Of a DNA stretch of 64,000 nucleotides, positions 41,014-49,278 are shown piece by piece. Position numbers and translations under genes: made by a program. Under the pieces are notes generated by a model that did no database searches, had not been told where the DNA came from, and saw only the letters and a program-made list of their open reading frames with translations. The stretch's first letter is position 1. The number at the start of each line of letters is the position of its first letter. The stretch is from Leifsonia sp. Leaf264 (lineage in GTDB: Bacteria; Actinomycetota; Actinomycetes; Actinomycetales; Microbacteriaceae): positions 310,001 to 374,000 of the forward strand of contig NZ_LMMR01000005.1 of assembly GCF_001422325.1 (NCBI RefSeq), written 5' to 3'.

Positions 41014-42563
41014 GCGAATACCAGTCGTGGGGTGACCTGCTCGAGGAGCACGGTGAAGACGCCCTCATCGAGACGTACCTGGACACCGCCCCCGCCGACA
41101 TCGACGACTCCACCCCGGCGGAGAAGCTGGACACCGGCGACGGCGAACTCCCGGAGGCGGACGACGCCGACGACACGGTTCCGCACCAGACCCCCGGCCT
41201 GAACTACTCCCGCCGGCTGCACTTGGTGGAGGACTCCTTCACCGACTCGATCGACGAGGCGAACATCAAAGTCCGGGTGGACCCGTTCTACCAGGACCTG
41301 TGGCCTGTCGGCTCCCGCGCCTCCTGGGTGGACGTGAAAGCAGCCCGCGACCAGGTCGCCGCCGGCATCGGACGTCTCCCCGCCCACCTGAAAGGGAACC
41401 CAGCTGACGCAGGCCGGAAGATCCTCCGGAAGCTGAACCCGTACCTGGACGTCATCGCCGCCCTCGATCAATTTCGTGTGCTGACCGCCGGGCAGCTCGC
41501 CGCGGTCACCGGCAACCCCGCACTTGCCTCCGGCCGTTCCGCGCTCATGACTGACCTGTTCACGGTCGGCGCGATCGAGGTCGGCATCTTCTCCAACGCC
41601 CTCTTCCACACCCGCGACACCCCGTCCCTCACCCTGTACCGTCCCGGGAGTTCATCGTTCTTCGACAAGAAGATCAGCCCGGAGCTCACCTACGCCGAAT
41701 GGCTGTCCGTCACCAGCGGGAAGACCGAGAAGATGGGCGGGCAAGGCCATGACCGTCACGCGGTCCTCAGCGCCGAGCTGGCGTTGCGTGTCGCCGAGCT
41801 CGGCTACAACGTCCAGAACGTCGTCGGCGAACGTCTCTCCTCCGCCGCGCTTCTCGGGTTCACCGGTCTCGGTTTCAAGCAGCCGGACAAGGCGAAGTTC
41901 ACGAAGGCTGGCGACTTCACCATCCTCCGCGCGGACGGCGCCCGCGTCGTCGTGGAGGTCACCGCCACCATCGGCCGGGCCCTGCAGCAGAAGATCGAAA
42001 CGTGGGCGCAGCTGCTCGCCGGCCGCCGCATGGACGAGTCCGGCCTCGCAGTCATCTTCGTCATCGCCGAGCACGGGGCGACCGGGTCCGGGAAGGTTCG
42101 GAACGCCGTCTACAAGATGCTGCGCGACGCCTGCCGGAAGTACCCGGGTCCGAACTTCGACCGCACCTGCAAGAGGTTCGGTGTCGCCGACTGGCGCGAA
42201 TGGTTCCCCGCCTCCACACACCTGTCGGAAGACTTCTACAACCTGGTGTGCGACCGGCCGACCGCGCCGGGCGCCGCCGACTTCGAACGCGCCGGGTTCC
42301 TGAACCCTGCCGACCTGCCGTTCAACCCGGAAGGTGACTGGGCTGACGCAGCGCTCGACAACGTCGCTATGCTCCGCGGCACACCCGTCTGGCTCCGCGG
42401 CCACCGGAACCCGGTTGACCTGCTCCCTGTCCTTCTCGAGAAGAGCGAATGGAAGACCATCCCGGTCCCGCCGCTGCACCGCCCCGACCTGACCGACGGG
42501 AGCAGCGTGTTCGGTGTCACCCCGATCGCGGAAGCGAAACCGCCGAAGCGGATGCGGGTGTAG
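41010..42563 (+). CDS. Replication-relaxation family protein
   Basis: 517 residues. An acidic N-terminus (1-120) precedes the replication-relaxation signature: a winged helix (LNPYLDVIAALDQFRVLTAGQLAAVTG), LTYAEWLS, GQGHDRHAVLSAELALRVAEL, and GDFTILRADGARVVVEVTATIGRALQQKIETW around 295-340, in which Asp and Glu resemble a nuclease-fold metal site. Members are common on actinobacterial plasmids and integrative elements, next to TraG-like ATPases. GTG 41010 overlaps the ATPase stop by four bases. It may act in plasmid DNA relaxation or nicking; this is inferred from context. Confidence 0.78.
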   Translation: MSEYQSWGDLLEEHGEDALIETYLDTAPADIDDSTPAEKLDTGDGELPEADDADDTVPHQTPGLNYSRRLHLVEDSFTDSIDEANIKVRVDPFYQDLWPVGSRASWVDVKAARDQVAAGIGRLPAHLKGNPADAGRKILRKLNPYLDVIAALDQFRVLTAGQLAAVTGNPALASGRSALMTDLFTVGAIEVGIFSNALFHTRDTPSLTLYRPGSSSFFDKKISPELTYAEWLSVTSGKTEKMGGQGHDRHAVLSAELALRVAELGYNVQNVVGERLSSAALLGFTGLGFKQPDKAKFTKAGDFTILRADGARVVVEVTATIGRALQQKIETWAQLLAGRRMDESGLAVIFVIAEHGATGSGKVRNAVYKMLRDACRKYPGPNFDRTCKRFGVADWREWFPASTHLSEDFYNLVCDRPTAPGAADFERAGFLNPADLPFNPEGDWADAALDNVAMLRGTPVWLRGHRNPVDLLPVLLEKSEWKTIPVPPLHRPDLTDGSSVFGVTPIAEAKPPKRMRV

Positions 42564-42592
42564 GCGAGGCGTTCAGGGAAATCCGGTGGCGT

Positions 42593-42601
42593 CCGCACAT
42601 G
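42593..42601 (+). promoter_or_regulatory. CCGCACATG box (class 1), copy 9
   Basis: CCGCACATG followed by TGTTGGG, 41 bases before ATG 42643. Confidence 0.55.
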
Positions 42602-42642
42602 TGTTGGGCGAAGCAGATCAACCTTTCGAACGGACATCTCCC

Positions 42643-43197
42643 ATGCACGCCATCTTCTCCCCGACCGCCGGCATCGACCTCCTCACGGCTCACCTCCACA
42701 GCGAGATCGACTCGGCCCTCGCCGAGCTCGCCTTGTCGGACGACGCCGTGTTCATGGAGTTGTTCATGTCTTTGACTGCTGTGGCGTTGATCGCTGCGAC
42801 CCAGGTCGAGATCGAGAACGGGGCTGAGGGCGGCCAGTCGACTCAGGCGATGGAGTGGGCAGCGGAGCAGCTCCACGACGACATCCACGCCGGGTCTGAG
42901 GACCGGTACGTGATGGGAGGCCGTCTGTTCCCGTCCGGGACAAGCGACCACACCAGGGTCACCGAGTTCCTGGTTCACATGCACCTCACCCTCGACACGT
43001 GGATGGGGAACCCGCCCATACAGATGCCGCTCAGCTACGTGGTGACGGTGAAGGAGCGCACCCGGATGTTGCGGATCGCCGCCCACGTCACGAACTTCTA
43101 TGCCGCCGCGCTCAGCCAGAGCCTGCAGCTAGATGCCGAGTCGATCCTCGTCTGGTTCCACAACACCAACTCGAACCTCTCCCGCGCTGCAGCCTGA
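42643..43197 (+). CDS. Hypothetical helical protein, 184 aa
   Basis: Mostly helical: HSEIDSALAELALSDDAVFMELFMSLTAVALIAATQVEIEN, SQAMEWAAEQLHDDIHAG, VTEFLVHMHLTLDTWM, KERTRMLRIAAHVTNFYAAALSQSL. It may be a distant relative of the helical proteins at 54168 and 55649, which have similar helix order and are also preceded by class 1 boxes, but identity is too low to be sure. ATG 42643 has CGAACGGA upstream. Confidence 0.62.
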   Translation: MHAIFSPTAGIDLLTAHLHSEIDSALAELALSDDAVFMELFMSLTAVALIAATQVEIENGAEGGQSTQAMEWAAEQLHDDIHAGSEDRYVMGGRLFPSGTSDHTRVTEFLVHMHLTLDTWMGNPPIQMPLSYVVTVKERTRMLRIAAHVTNFYAAALSQSLQLDAESILVWFHNTNSNLSRAAA

Positions 43198-43284
43198 ACA
43201 CCCTGCACGATTCTGTCTCGTCCCAGCTCGTCACCGGGCAGGAGCCTCTACCGCTGCCGACACTTTCGTGGGTGAATAGGCCGC

Positions 43285-43824
43285 ATGGCTGACTTCATCA
43301 TCGCCACAGCATCCGCAGCCCATCTGAATGCGATCGCGGAGATGCTGGCGATCGGCGATCCAACCGCGTCGACGCTGGCGAAGTATGTGGTGCAGGACAC
43401 AGCCCAGCGCCGCGGGTTGTCGATGGTGGCGGAACGTCCGGACGGCTCGATCATCGGGATGGTGGTCGGGAAGATCCGCGCTTCCGACGACGAACCGGTC
43501 GATGTGACGACACTGGACGTGAAAGCGGAACGCGTCATCGAGACGGCTGATGCGGCTCGGGTGTGGGATGCGCTGTTCCAGCAGTACGCCGTGACCGCGG
43601 CCGAGCTCGGGTTCCAACGTGTCCTGTTCCGCACCGATGAGGCGACTGCGGCGAGGATGGTCGCGCTCGGGTGGACCTTGCTGGATTCCGGACTGTCGTG
43701 GAACGGCGCCGGCGGGCCGACGGACCTGCATACGGCTTCCCCGGAGGACGGGCACCAACTGGTGGCGTACCCATGTGATCCGGAACGTTTCGGATGGCCA
43801 GGACCTCAGCCCTCTAGGGCGTGA
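43285..43824 (+). CDS. GNAT-like acetyltransferase paralogue 1, 179 aa
   Basis: MADFIIATAS... with AERPDGSIIGMVVGKI (a GNAT beta4-like turn), VWDALFQQYAVTAAELGFQRVLFRTD and ARMVALGWTLLDSGLSWNGAGG, which resembles the C-terminal strand order of GNAT-type N-acetyltransferases. The canonical acetyl-CoA loop (Q/R)xxGx(G/A) is not clearly present, so activity is uncertain. Paralogues at 43916 and 47430. Start ATG 43285; a GGTGAA precedes it. Tandem with paralogue 2. Confidence 0.6.
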   Translation: MADFIIATASAAHLNAIAEMLAIGDPTASTLAKYVVQDTAQRRGLSMVAERPDGSIIGMVVGKIRASDDEPVDVTTLDVKAERVIETADAARVWDALFQQYAVTAAELGFQRVLFRTDEATAARMVALGWTLLDSGLSWNGAGGPTDLHTASPEDGHQLVAYPCDPERFGWPGPQPSRA

Positions 43825-43915
43825 AGGCACCGACGCTTCCCGCCTGGCTCCGGCTTGCCGCACCTAAGCGGCACGTCCTCTACCGCCGGCCCCGGTTTCG
43901 TGGGTGAATGGGCGC

Positions 43916-45145
43916 ATGGCCGATTTCATCATCGTCAAAGCGTCAGGTGTTCACCTTGAAGGGTTGACGGAGGTGCTGGCGGAGGCTGGCGATAACGCAC
44001 CGCAGATGGCGCATTTCCTAATCGAAGACACCGCGCACCGTCGTGGGTTGACGTTGATCGCTGAACGGCCTGACGGGTCGATCGCTGGGAGCGTCTCGGG
44101 CACTGTCCGGCAGACTCCGGACGGAGACCAGCCACGGGATGACCTGACGACATTGGATGTGCAGGACGTTCGGGTCACCGATCACGATGACCCGGAGGCT
44201 GTGTGGAACGCGTTGTTCCGGGAGTATGCCAAGGTCGCCACCGCCCGCGGCTACCACCGTGTCCTGTTCTCAGCGCCCGCACCCGTTGTGGAGCAGCTGG
44301 CGAGCATCGGGTGGATGGCGTTGGAGGCTGGGCTGGCGTGGAACGGCGCCGGCGGCATGATGGACATCTTCGCTGCGTTCCCGGAGGACGGGCACCGGTT
44401 GGCGGTGTTCCCGTGCGACTTGGAACGGTTCGGTTGGGAGGTGACGTCTCCACCGTTGTTGGCTCACGGGGTCGCCCCGGAACTGTTCGCACGGTTGGCG
44501 AATGAGTCCCTCGCAGAGGAGGGCGGCTCGAAAGCGCGCGGGCTGGGCGAGCTGGACATCAACAACGTCGACCGTGGCCTGCTGATCCAAGGGAACGTGG
44601 ACCTGGTGTCGATGCTGTTCGACGACCTTGCCGTCCTCGACGCCGTGACCGAAGGGGAATCCGCCACGTTCGACCAGGTGGATCAGGAGTCGTTGGACAT
44701 CATCCCGCTGCTGCCGAAACGGTTCCTCGGCCAGTACGACCGGAGGTTCGCCCGTCAGTTCATCGCCGCAGCACTCGACGTCGGCGGCCGGTTCGCACGC
44801 CATTGGGATGGCCCGGCGTCCGTCGCTGAGGCATTGGCGGTCCGATTGACTCTGCTGGTCGCGAAAGCGTATGCCGATGACGTGAACGTGGTGCTCGACC
44901 CGGAGACCGGGTGGATAGAACAGATGATGGAGGAGCTGCTCGAAGACACCGACCACATGTACCTGTACGAAGATGAGCTCCCACCGTCAGTGGTTCAGGA
45001 GTCTCTGGGTTTGAACAACCTGGCGTTCGACGAGTGGTTCGACCCGTTCACCGACGAGATCACGTCGACGCCGTTCGCGGACGGTGAAGTGTTCGGCCGC
45101 GATGACGCAGGCTTCGACAACGAGGACGGAACCTGGCCGGTCTAG
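43916..45145 (+). CDS. GNAT-like paralogue 2 fused to an acidic C-terminal domain, 409 aa
   Basis: Residues 1-185 match paralogue 1 (MADFIIVKAS, AERPDGSIAGSVSG, YHRVLFSAPAPVVEQLASIGW, FPEDGHRLAVFPCDLERFGW). Residues 190-409 form an additional helical, acidic domain (ELDINNVDRGLLIQGNVDLVSMLFDDLAVLDAVTEGESATFD...ELLEDTDHMYLYEDE) not found in the others. ATG 43916 aligns with paralogue 1's start (GGTGAA upstream in both). 92 bases separate the two genes. Function of the fusion unknown. Confidence 0.62.
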   Translation: MADFIIVKASGVHLEGLTEVLAEAGDNAPQMAHFLIEDTAHRRGLTLIAERPDGSIAGSVSGTVRQTPDGDQPRDDLTTLDVQDVRVTDHDDPEAVWNALFREYAKVATARGYHRVLFSAPAPVVEQLASIGWMALEAGLAWNGAGGMMDIFAAFPEDGHRLAVFPCDLERFGWEVTSPPLLAHGVAPELFARLANESLAEEGGSKARGLGELDINNVDRGLLIQGNVDLVSMLFDDLAVLDAVTEGESATFDQVDQESLDIIPLLPKRFLGQYDRRFARQFIAAALDVGGRFARHWDGPASVAEALAVRLTLLVAKAYADDVNVVLDPETGWIEQMMEELLEDTDHMYLYEDELPPSVVQESLGLNNLAFDEWFDPFTDEITSTPFADGEVFGRDDAGFDNEDGTWPV

Positions 45146-45160
45146 TGAGCATCGAGGCGG

Positions 45161-45550
45161 CTACGCAGCCCACTTCACGGGGACCGCGACATCGGTGAGC
45201 CGGAACGGGATGAATGCGGGCAGCAGTATCTCGAACGAGACGACATCCAGCACCACGATCGCGGCCGATGCGAGCCTGGCAGCTTCACGCAACGCCAGCT
45301 CGTCAGAGGCCGCCCAGCTGAGGGATCTCACCGCGGCACTCGCTGCCTCCCGTGCGGCGTCTGCTTGCCTGGACCGGCCGATAGCGTCGATCGCCAAGAT
45401 GATTGTCTGCTGTGCGGAGTCGAGGCCTTCCTCGAGACTGACAGTGGTGTTGATCATCGACACGATGCTCGCGTCCCATTCCTTCAGAGAAAGGGTTGCC
45501 AGCGAAGTGATGAACGGGTTCACATACGCTGACATCGGTCCGAAATCCAT
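45161..45550 (-). CDS. Hypothetical protein, 129 aa, leaderless
   Basis: N-terminal helical part (1-95, DAAREAASAAVRSLSWAASDELALREAARLASAAIVVLDVVSFEILLPAF) with a hydrophobic C-terminus. No clear transmembrane helix. TATGCT ends six bases before ATG 45550 (TATGCT-cagggc-ATG), the same six-base spacer sequence as in the 26267 gene. Converges with the GNAT-like gene. Confidence 0.6.
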   Translation of the reverse strand: MDFGPMSAYVNPFITSLATLSLKEWDASIVSMINTTVSLEEGLDSAQQTIILAIDAIGRSRQADAAREAASAAVRSLSWAASDELALREAARLASAAIVVLDVVSFEILLPAFIPFRLTDVAVPVKWAA

Positions 45551-45577
45551 GCCCTGAGCATATGACCGGGGCGCAGT

Positions 45578-45838
45578 TCAGCCGCGGAACTCCCACCCGT
45601 ACCGTGGGTCGTTGTCGATGACGACGGCGTGGAAGAAGCTGACGGACGCAGGCAACTTGGTGGGTGGGGTGAGCATCGGGAGGACTGTGTCGTCGTCGAT
45701 GCCGTAGCCGGCCGCGATCAGCAGCTCAGGGTCGTCGAGCAGCTGGACGATCGTGGCGTGGACGGCTTCCTCGGAGTTGACGGTGATCCGCAACTCGCGG
45801 GTCATGTACCCGACGTGGATCTCGTATCTGCCGCTCAT
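45578..45838 (-). CDS. Hypothetical protein, 86 aa
   Basis: Alternating strands and a helix (RELRITVNSEEAVHATIVQLLDDPELLIAAGYG, ASVSFFHAVVIDNDPRYGWEF). No signal peptide. ATG 45838 has no strong Shine-Dalgarno; CGCCACATGT lies nine bases upstream on the minus strand but lacks the class 1 consensus. The 27-base distance to the previous gene suggests cotranscription is possible but unproven. Confidence 0.58.
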   Translation of the reverse strand: MSGRYEIHVGYMTRELRITVNSEEAVHATIVQLLDDPELLIAAGYGIDDDTVLPMLTPPTKLPASVSFFHAVVIDNDPRYGWEFRG

Positions 45839-45934
45839 GCCAGGTGGACATGTGGCGTGGCCCCTCGTCTGGGCGGTTCCCGGTGTCTGATCGGCCCGGT
45901 ACGCTCAAGCGACTCGCCGATCTTGGAGGCTGCC

Positions 45935-46504
45935 GTGCGCCTGACCATCCCGCTCACCGTGCTGCTCACCGCTGCCGCTCTGACCCTGACCGGTTGCGCT
46001 CCGACGAGCACGGGCGCGGCGCCGACGAAGACCGCAGCGTCAGAGATCGCGGAGACGCCGACGCCCACACCGACACCGACACCGACACCCGAGCGGATGA
46101 CGACAGAAGAGGCTGCCGACTACTACCTGGACACGGTGTGCCCACAGAACCGCTTGATCGGCGACTCGAACTTGGCGCTCACCGATTACGACACCACCGG
46201 CAACTACGGACCGATTGCCGGCACCGCAGCGAAAGCAAGAGACGGAGCTCAGGCCGCCGCATTGCGTCTCGATGACAAAAACGTGCTGTGGCCGTCTGAT
46301 GAGATCGCCGAGGACATCGTGAAGATCCGGGACGACTACTTCGCCACCATCAGCACCTATGACGCCTGGTCGTTCGCGACCGACTTCACTGCAGTCGAGA
46401 ACACCACCTGGCCTGACCGCACTGAGGTGAAGGCGGCAGCGCAGCGCGTCCGCGCTCGGCTCGGATTAGCTCCCGACATCGTCGAGAGCTGCACCGGCCA
46501 CTGA
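45935..46504 (+). CDS. Lipoprotein of unknown function, 189 aa
   Basis: Signal peptide with lipobox LTGC (Cys about 21) followed by a Thr/Pro linker (TPTPTPTPTPTPE) and an exported domain (60-189) with two cysteines (DTVCPQNRLIGDSNLALTDYD, VESCTGH end) and a helical middle (EIAEDIVKIRDDYFATISTYDAWSFATDFTAVEN). GTG 45935 has GGAGG six bases upstream and TACGCT (45900-45905) upstream. Ends two bases before the convergent sigma-factor stop. Confidence 0.7.
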   Translation: MRLTIPLTVLLTAAALTLTGCAPTSTGAAPTKTAASEIAETPTPTPTPTPTPERMTTEEAADYYLDTVCPQNRLIGDSNLALTDYDTTGNYGPIAGTAAKARDGAQAAALRLDDKNVLWPSDEIAEDIVKIRDDYFATISTYDAWSFATDFTAVENTTWPDRTEVKAAAQRVRARLGLAPDIVESCTGH

Positions 46505-46506
46505 GC

Positions 46507-47169
46507 TCAGCCTGCCAGGTGCGCCACCGGCCGAGCCTGGCTCACCGGCTCCGGCGCACAGAGCTTGTACGAGTCGGTGACAGTTGCCGGATGCTGATCC
46601 CAGCGCTGACGAAGCCGCGCTCGGGCCCTGGACAGGAGCACCGCGGCGTGGCCGGGGGTGACTCCGGTGGCTTCGGCGATCTCGGCTGTGGTCTTCTGCT
46701 CGACTTCGGCGAGCCAGATGATGGCTCGCATCCGGTCGGGCAGCAGGTTGAACGCGTCGATCGCGTGACGGCCGCGTTCGGTGGTGATCGCCAAGTCCGT
46801 CGGGTCGGGCAGCACGGGGTCGAGGACGCCGTCGTCGACGTCGGTTTCGAACTCAGCTGCTTCCCACATAATGCCGGTGGTCAGCACTTCGGTGAAGGTG
46901 GAGCCGATCCCTTTCCCGCGGGCGACGTGCTCAACGACTCGGGTGAACACGTTGGCGACGACATCGTCGGTGTACCCGATGTCGAGTGATCTCACGTCCA
47001 GCTCGCGACGGGCCGCGGCGACAGCCCACGGGTAGGAGCGGCGGAGCATCTCGTCGAGCGCGGACATGTTGCCGGCGCTGACTTGTGTGGTGAGCGCCTT
47101 GTCGCTCATGCGTGCGTAGAGCTGGTCTGTCCGGGGCGCGGACGGGTGGTGCTGCAAAACTTCCCCCAT
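46507..47169 (-). CDS. ECF-type sigma-70 factor, 220 aa
   Basis: Region 2 spans about 23-105 (LTTQVSAGNMSALDEMLRRSYPWAVAAAR...VANVFTRVVEHV) and region 4 about 136-190 (AFNLLPDRMRAIIWLAEVEQKTTAEIAEATGVTPGHAAVLLSRARARLRQRW), with a clear helix-turn-helix (EIAEATGVTPGHAAVLLSRARARL). No region 3, so an extracytoplasmic-function type factor. No anti-sigma partner is adjacent. Start ATG 47169 is uncertain; TAATGT (minus strand) lies about 35 bases upstream. Its own upstream region has no class 1 box. It is the best candidate to read class 1 or class 2 promoters; this is inferred. Confidence 0.8.
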   Translation of the reverse strand: MGEVLQHHPSAPRTDQLYARMSDKALTTQVSAGNMSALDEMLRRSYPWAVAAARRELDVRSLDIGYTDDVVANVFTRVVEHVARGKGIGSTFTEVLTTGIMWEAAEFETDVDDGVLDPVLPDPTDLAITTERGRHAIDAFNLLPDRMRAIIWLAEVEQKTTAEIAEATGVTPGHAAVLLSRARARLRQRWDQHPATVTDSYKLCAPEPVSQARPVAHLAG

Positions 47170-47397
47170 TGAAAGCTGTGTGACTGCTGTGACGATTAGA
47201 CATTAGTGATTGTCGGCGCGCCGTGAACCCCGGAAGGTACCCCCCAACCGCGGAGGTGCCGTCGGGCGACTGGCGGCATCCCCGGAATCTCGGGCATCCT
47301 GGCGAGAGCCGGTTGTCACGGTGTCACCCGAAAGCCCCCGCACTGGGGCGGGCTGACGATCACCTACAGGTGTCAGACGGAAGGAAACCGGCCCGGA

Positions 47398-47406
47398 CCG
47401 CGCATG
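47398..47406 (+). promoter_or_regulatory. CCGCGCATG box (class 1), copy 10
   Basis: CCGCGCATGAAGGTGG with AAC exactly nine bases upstream, 23 bases before GTG 47430. One of the best matches to the consensus. Confidence 0.68.
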
Positions 47407-47429
47407 AAGGTGGTGACCAAGGAGACCCT

Positions 47430-48020
47430 GTGACCGCCGACGTGCCCACCATCACCAGCCCCGACGAAACCCACCTCGCCGGATTCATCCGCTTCTTCGC
47501 CGCGAACGGCCACGACGCAGCACTCGCCACGAGCATGTTCCGGAAGATGCTGGCCGGCGCTCATTCCCCCGGCGTTGTCGGGGTGGTCGCCGAGGGTTCC
47601 GACGGTGACATCATCGGATTCGCCAGCGCCTCCGTCTGCCTTGGCGGAATCGCCGACGGCAACGCTGTGGTCGACGACTCCACCCTCCGCATCGACGTCG
47701 TGGACGGGTACACACACGACCGGTTCCCTGACCTCGACCTCGCCGTCGCGTTGTTCGAGGGAATCGCCGCCGTCGCACGGAAGCGCGGATTCGCTCAGAT
47801 CGTTGCGTCAGCCGACCAGATGACAGCGACCGCTCTCGGCGAGAACTGGACAGTCGCCACCAGCTGGCGATGGACTGGCGCCGACGACTTCCTCGTGACC
47901 CAGTTCCCGATGGCTTTCCTCCCCGCTGAAGACGACGGCCATGTCGTCGTCCAGGTGTTCCGCGACGTGCACGGCACCGGGTTCGACATCCCCGACACTC
48001 TGGCGGACATCACCAGCTGA
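47430..48020 (+). CDS. GNAT-like acetyltransferase paralogue 3, 196 aa
   Basis: Same order as paralogues at 43285 and 43916: VVAEGSDGDIIGFASASVCLGG, FPDLDLAVALFEGIAAVARKRGFAQIVASADQMTATALGENWTVATSW, GADDFLVTQFPMAFLPAEDDGH. The DGDIIG block is the expected GNAT turn, but a canonical acetyl-CoA loop is not clear. GTG 47430 with AAGGAGA five bases upstream and a class 1 box 23 bases before it. Followed by a bidirectional terminator. Confidence 0.6.
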   Translation: MTADVPTITSPDETHLAGFIRFFAANGHDAALATSMFRKMLAGAHSPGVVGVVAEGSDGDIIGFASASVCLGGIADGNAVVDDSTLRIDVVDGYTHDRFPDLDLAVALFEGIAAVARKRGFAQIVASADQMTATALGENWTVATSWRWTGADDFLVTQFPMAFLPAEDDGHVVVQVFRDVHGTGFDIPDTLADITS

Positions 48021-48061
48021 GCTCAGGCGGTCAGTCGGAGCCTGGTCTTCGCCAAGCAACA

Positions 48062-48098
48062 AAGAACGCCCGGCAGGGATCCCCCGCCGGGCGTTCTT
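48062..48098. terminator. Bidirectional terminator hairpin
   Basis: AAGAACGCCCGGC (48062-48074) pairs with GCCGGGCGTTCTT (48086-48098), a 13-bp perfect stem with an 11-base loop, between two converging genes. The flanking A and T residues at its ends let it act on both strands. Confidence 0.85.
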
Positions 48099-48116
48099 GC
48101 TGTCACCGTGGCGCGG

Positions 48117-49196
48117 TTACGCGTCCGGGTTCAGGTGGATCAGGTCAGCCTCGTCGACCTGCGGGATCTGGAACGCCCAGTCGGGGATGAACCCGCTGTC
48201 GGTCATCGTCTTCAGCAGGGCGGGGAACGTGTAGTCCGGGTCGATGGCGATCGACTGGTCGGCGAACACGGCGGCGCGGGACGACTGGCCGAGCGCCCAG
48301 GCGCACCAGCCGGCCATGACCAGCGGGGCGGCGCGCTTCTGGGTGGGTGCGGACGCGGCGAGGAGCAGCGCGACGTCGAGTGCATTCTTGAGTCGGTCCA
48401 CGTCCGGTCGGTCTCCCATACCTGCGAGGGTGGCGCCGAGGGTGTCGTGGATGACGGTGTGGTTCGCGACGTTCAGGAGTGCGTGTCGGGCGATCTTGTC
48501 GGACTCGTCGTCGCGGCCGCGTGCCCACTGGATCAGGGCGACGTCGCGCATGGTGGGGCTGTCGAAGATCAGCAGGAGTCGTGCCCGCTCCGTGGCGGTC
48601 AGGGCGTCCGCGGTGATCGCGTCCTCGAACAGGGTGAAGATGCTGTCGAGGTTCCCGAGGTCGGTGGACGGCTGGTCGACCAGGGCGGCGATCTCGTCAC
48701 GGATGGTGGCGTCGACGTCGGGGAGCTTGGTCTCACCGAGGTACGTGGCGGTGGGCGCTTCGACGAGCTCGCTCACGGCGGACTCGCCGATCTCCGCCAG
48801 CGGGTGTCCGTCGGCGGGTGTGTCCTTGTCGACGAAGGACATCCACCGGGTCGGGGTGACCATCAGGAAGTCGCGGAGGGGCGGGCCGACCATGTCGGAG
48901 TACGCGGTGAGGTCGGCGGCCACCTGAAGGTGCGGTGCGTACCCGTCGACGTAGTCGTCGTTGGTGTAGATGACGGGGACGATGTGGGTGAGGTTGTCGA
49001 CGCGGGTGACGATCTTCAGCATGTCGGTGACCCAGTTCGGGCGGTTCGTCGCTTCCAGGTCGAAGCGGATCCCACCGATGGTGCGGTTGCCGTTGAACGC
49101 GACGAAGACGATGCTGTCCGTCGGCGTGTATCCGAGCATGGTGGGGAGCAGGGCGAGGAAGTCGTTGCCGGACTTGGCTTTGATGACGTTGGTCAT
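48117..49196 (-). CDS. DUF4192 domain protein, 359 aa
   Basis: DUF4192 pattern: SGNDFLALLPTMLGYTPTDSIVFVAFNGNRTIGGIRFDLEA at the N-terminus, IVPVIYTNDDYVDGYAPHL, then helices with RARLLLIFDSPTMRDVALIQWARGRDDESDKIARHALLN and a C-terminal ALGQSSRAAVFADQSIAIDPDYTFPALLKTMTDSG. The family is widespread in actinobacteria and its biochemical role is not known. ATG 49196 has AGAAGGAG eight bases upstream and a class 1 box 30 bases upstream. No signal peptide. Confidence 0.8.
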   Translation of the reverse strand: MTNVIKAKSGNDFLALLPTMLGYTPTDSIVFVAFNGNRTIGGIRFDLEATNRPNWVTDMLKIVTRVDNLTHIVPVIYTNDDYVDGYAPHLQVAADLTAYSDMVGPPLRDFLMVTPTRWMSFVDKDTPADGHPLAEIGESAVSELVEAPTATYLGETKLPDVDATIRDEIAALVDQPSTDLGNLDSIFTLFEDAITADALTATERARLLLIFDSPTMRDVALIQWARGRDDESDKIARHALLNVANHTVIHDTLGATLAGMGDRPDVDRLKNALDVALLLAASAPTQKRAAPLVMAGWCAWALGQSSRAAVFADQSIAIDPDYTFPALLKTMTDSGFIPDWAFQIPQVDEADLIHLNPDA

Positions 49197-49226
49197 GAGG
49201 TGATTCTCCTTCTGGGTCGTCACCCA

Positions 49227-49235
49227 CATGTGCGG
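49227..49235 (-). promoter_or_regulatory. CCGCACATG box (class 1), copy 11
   Basis: Minus-strand CCGCACATGTGGGTG, 30 bases before the DUF4192 start. Confidence 0.6.
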
Positions 49236-49278
49236 AACAGCCGCAATCTGCGCTCCCGCATAGCCGATCTGATTCAGC

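Noticed and set aside
43285-45145. Toxin-antitoxin reading of the two GNAT-like genes
   Set aside because: No small partner with a DNA-binding domain lies upstream in the same direction, and an acetyl-CoA loop is not clear.
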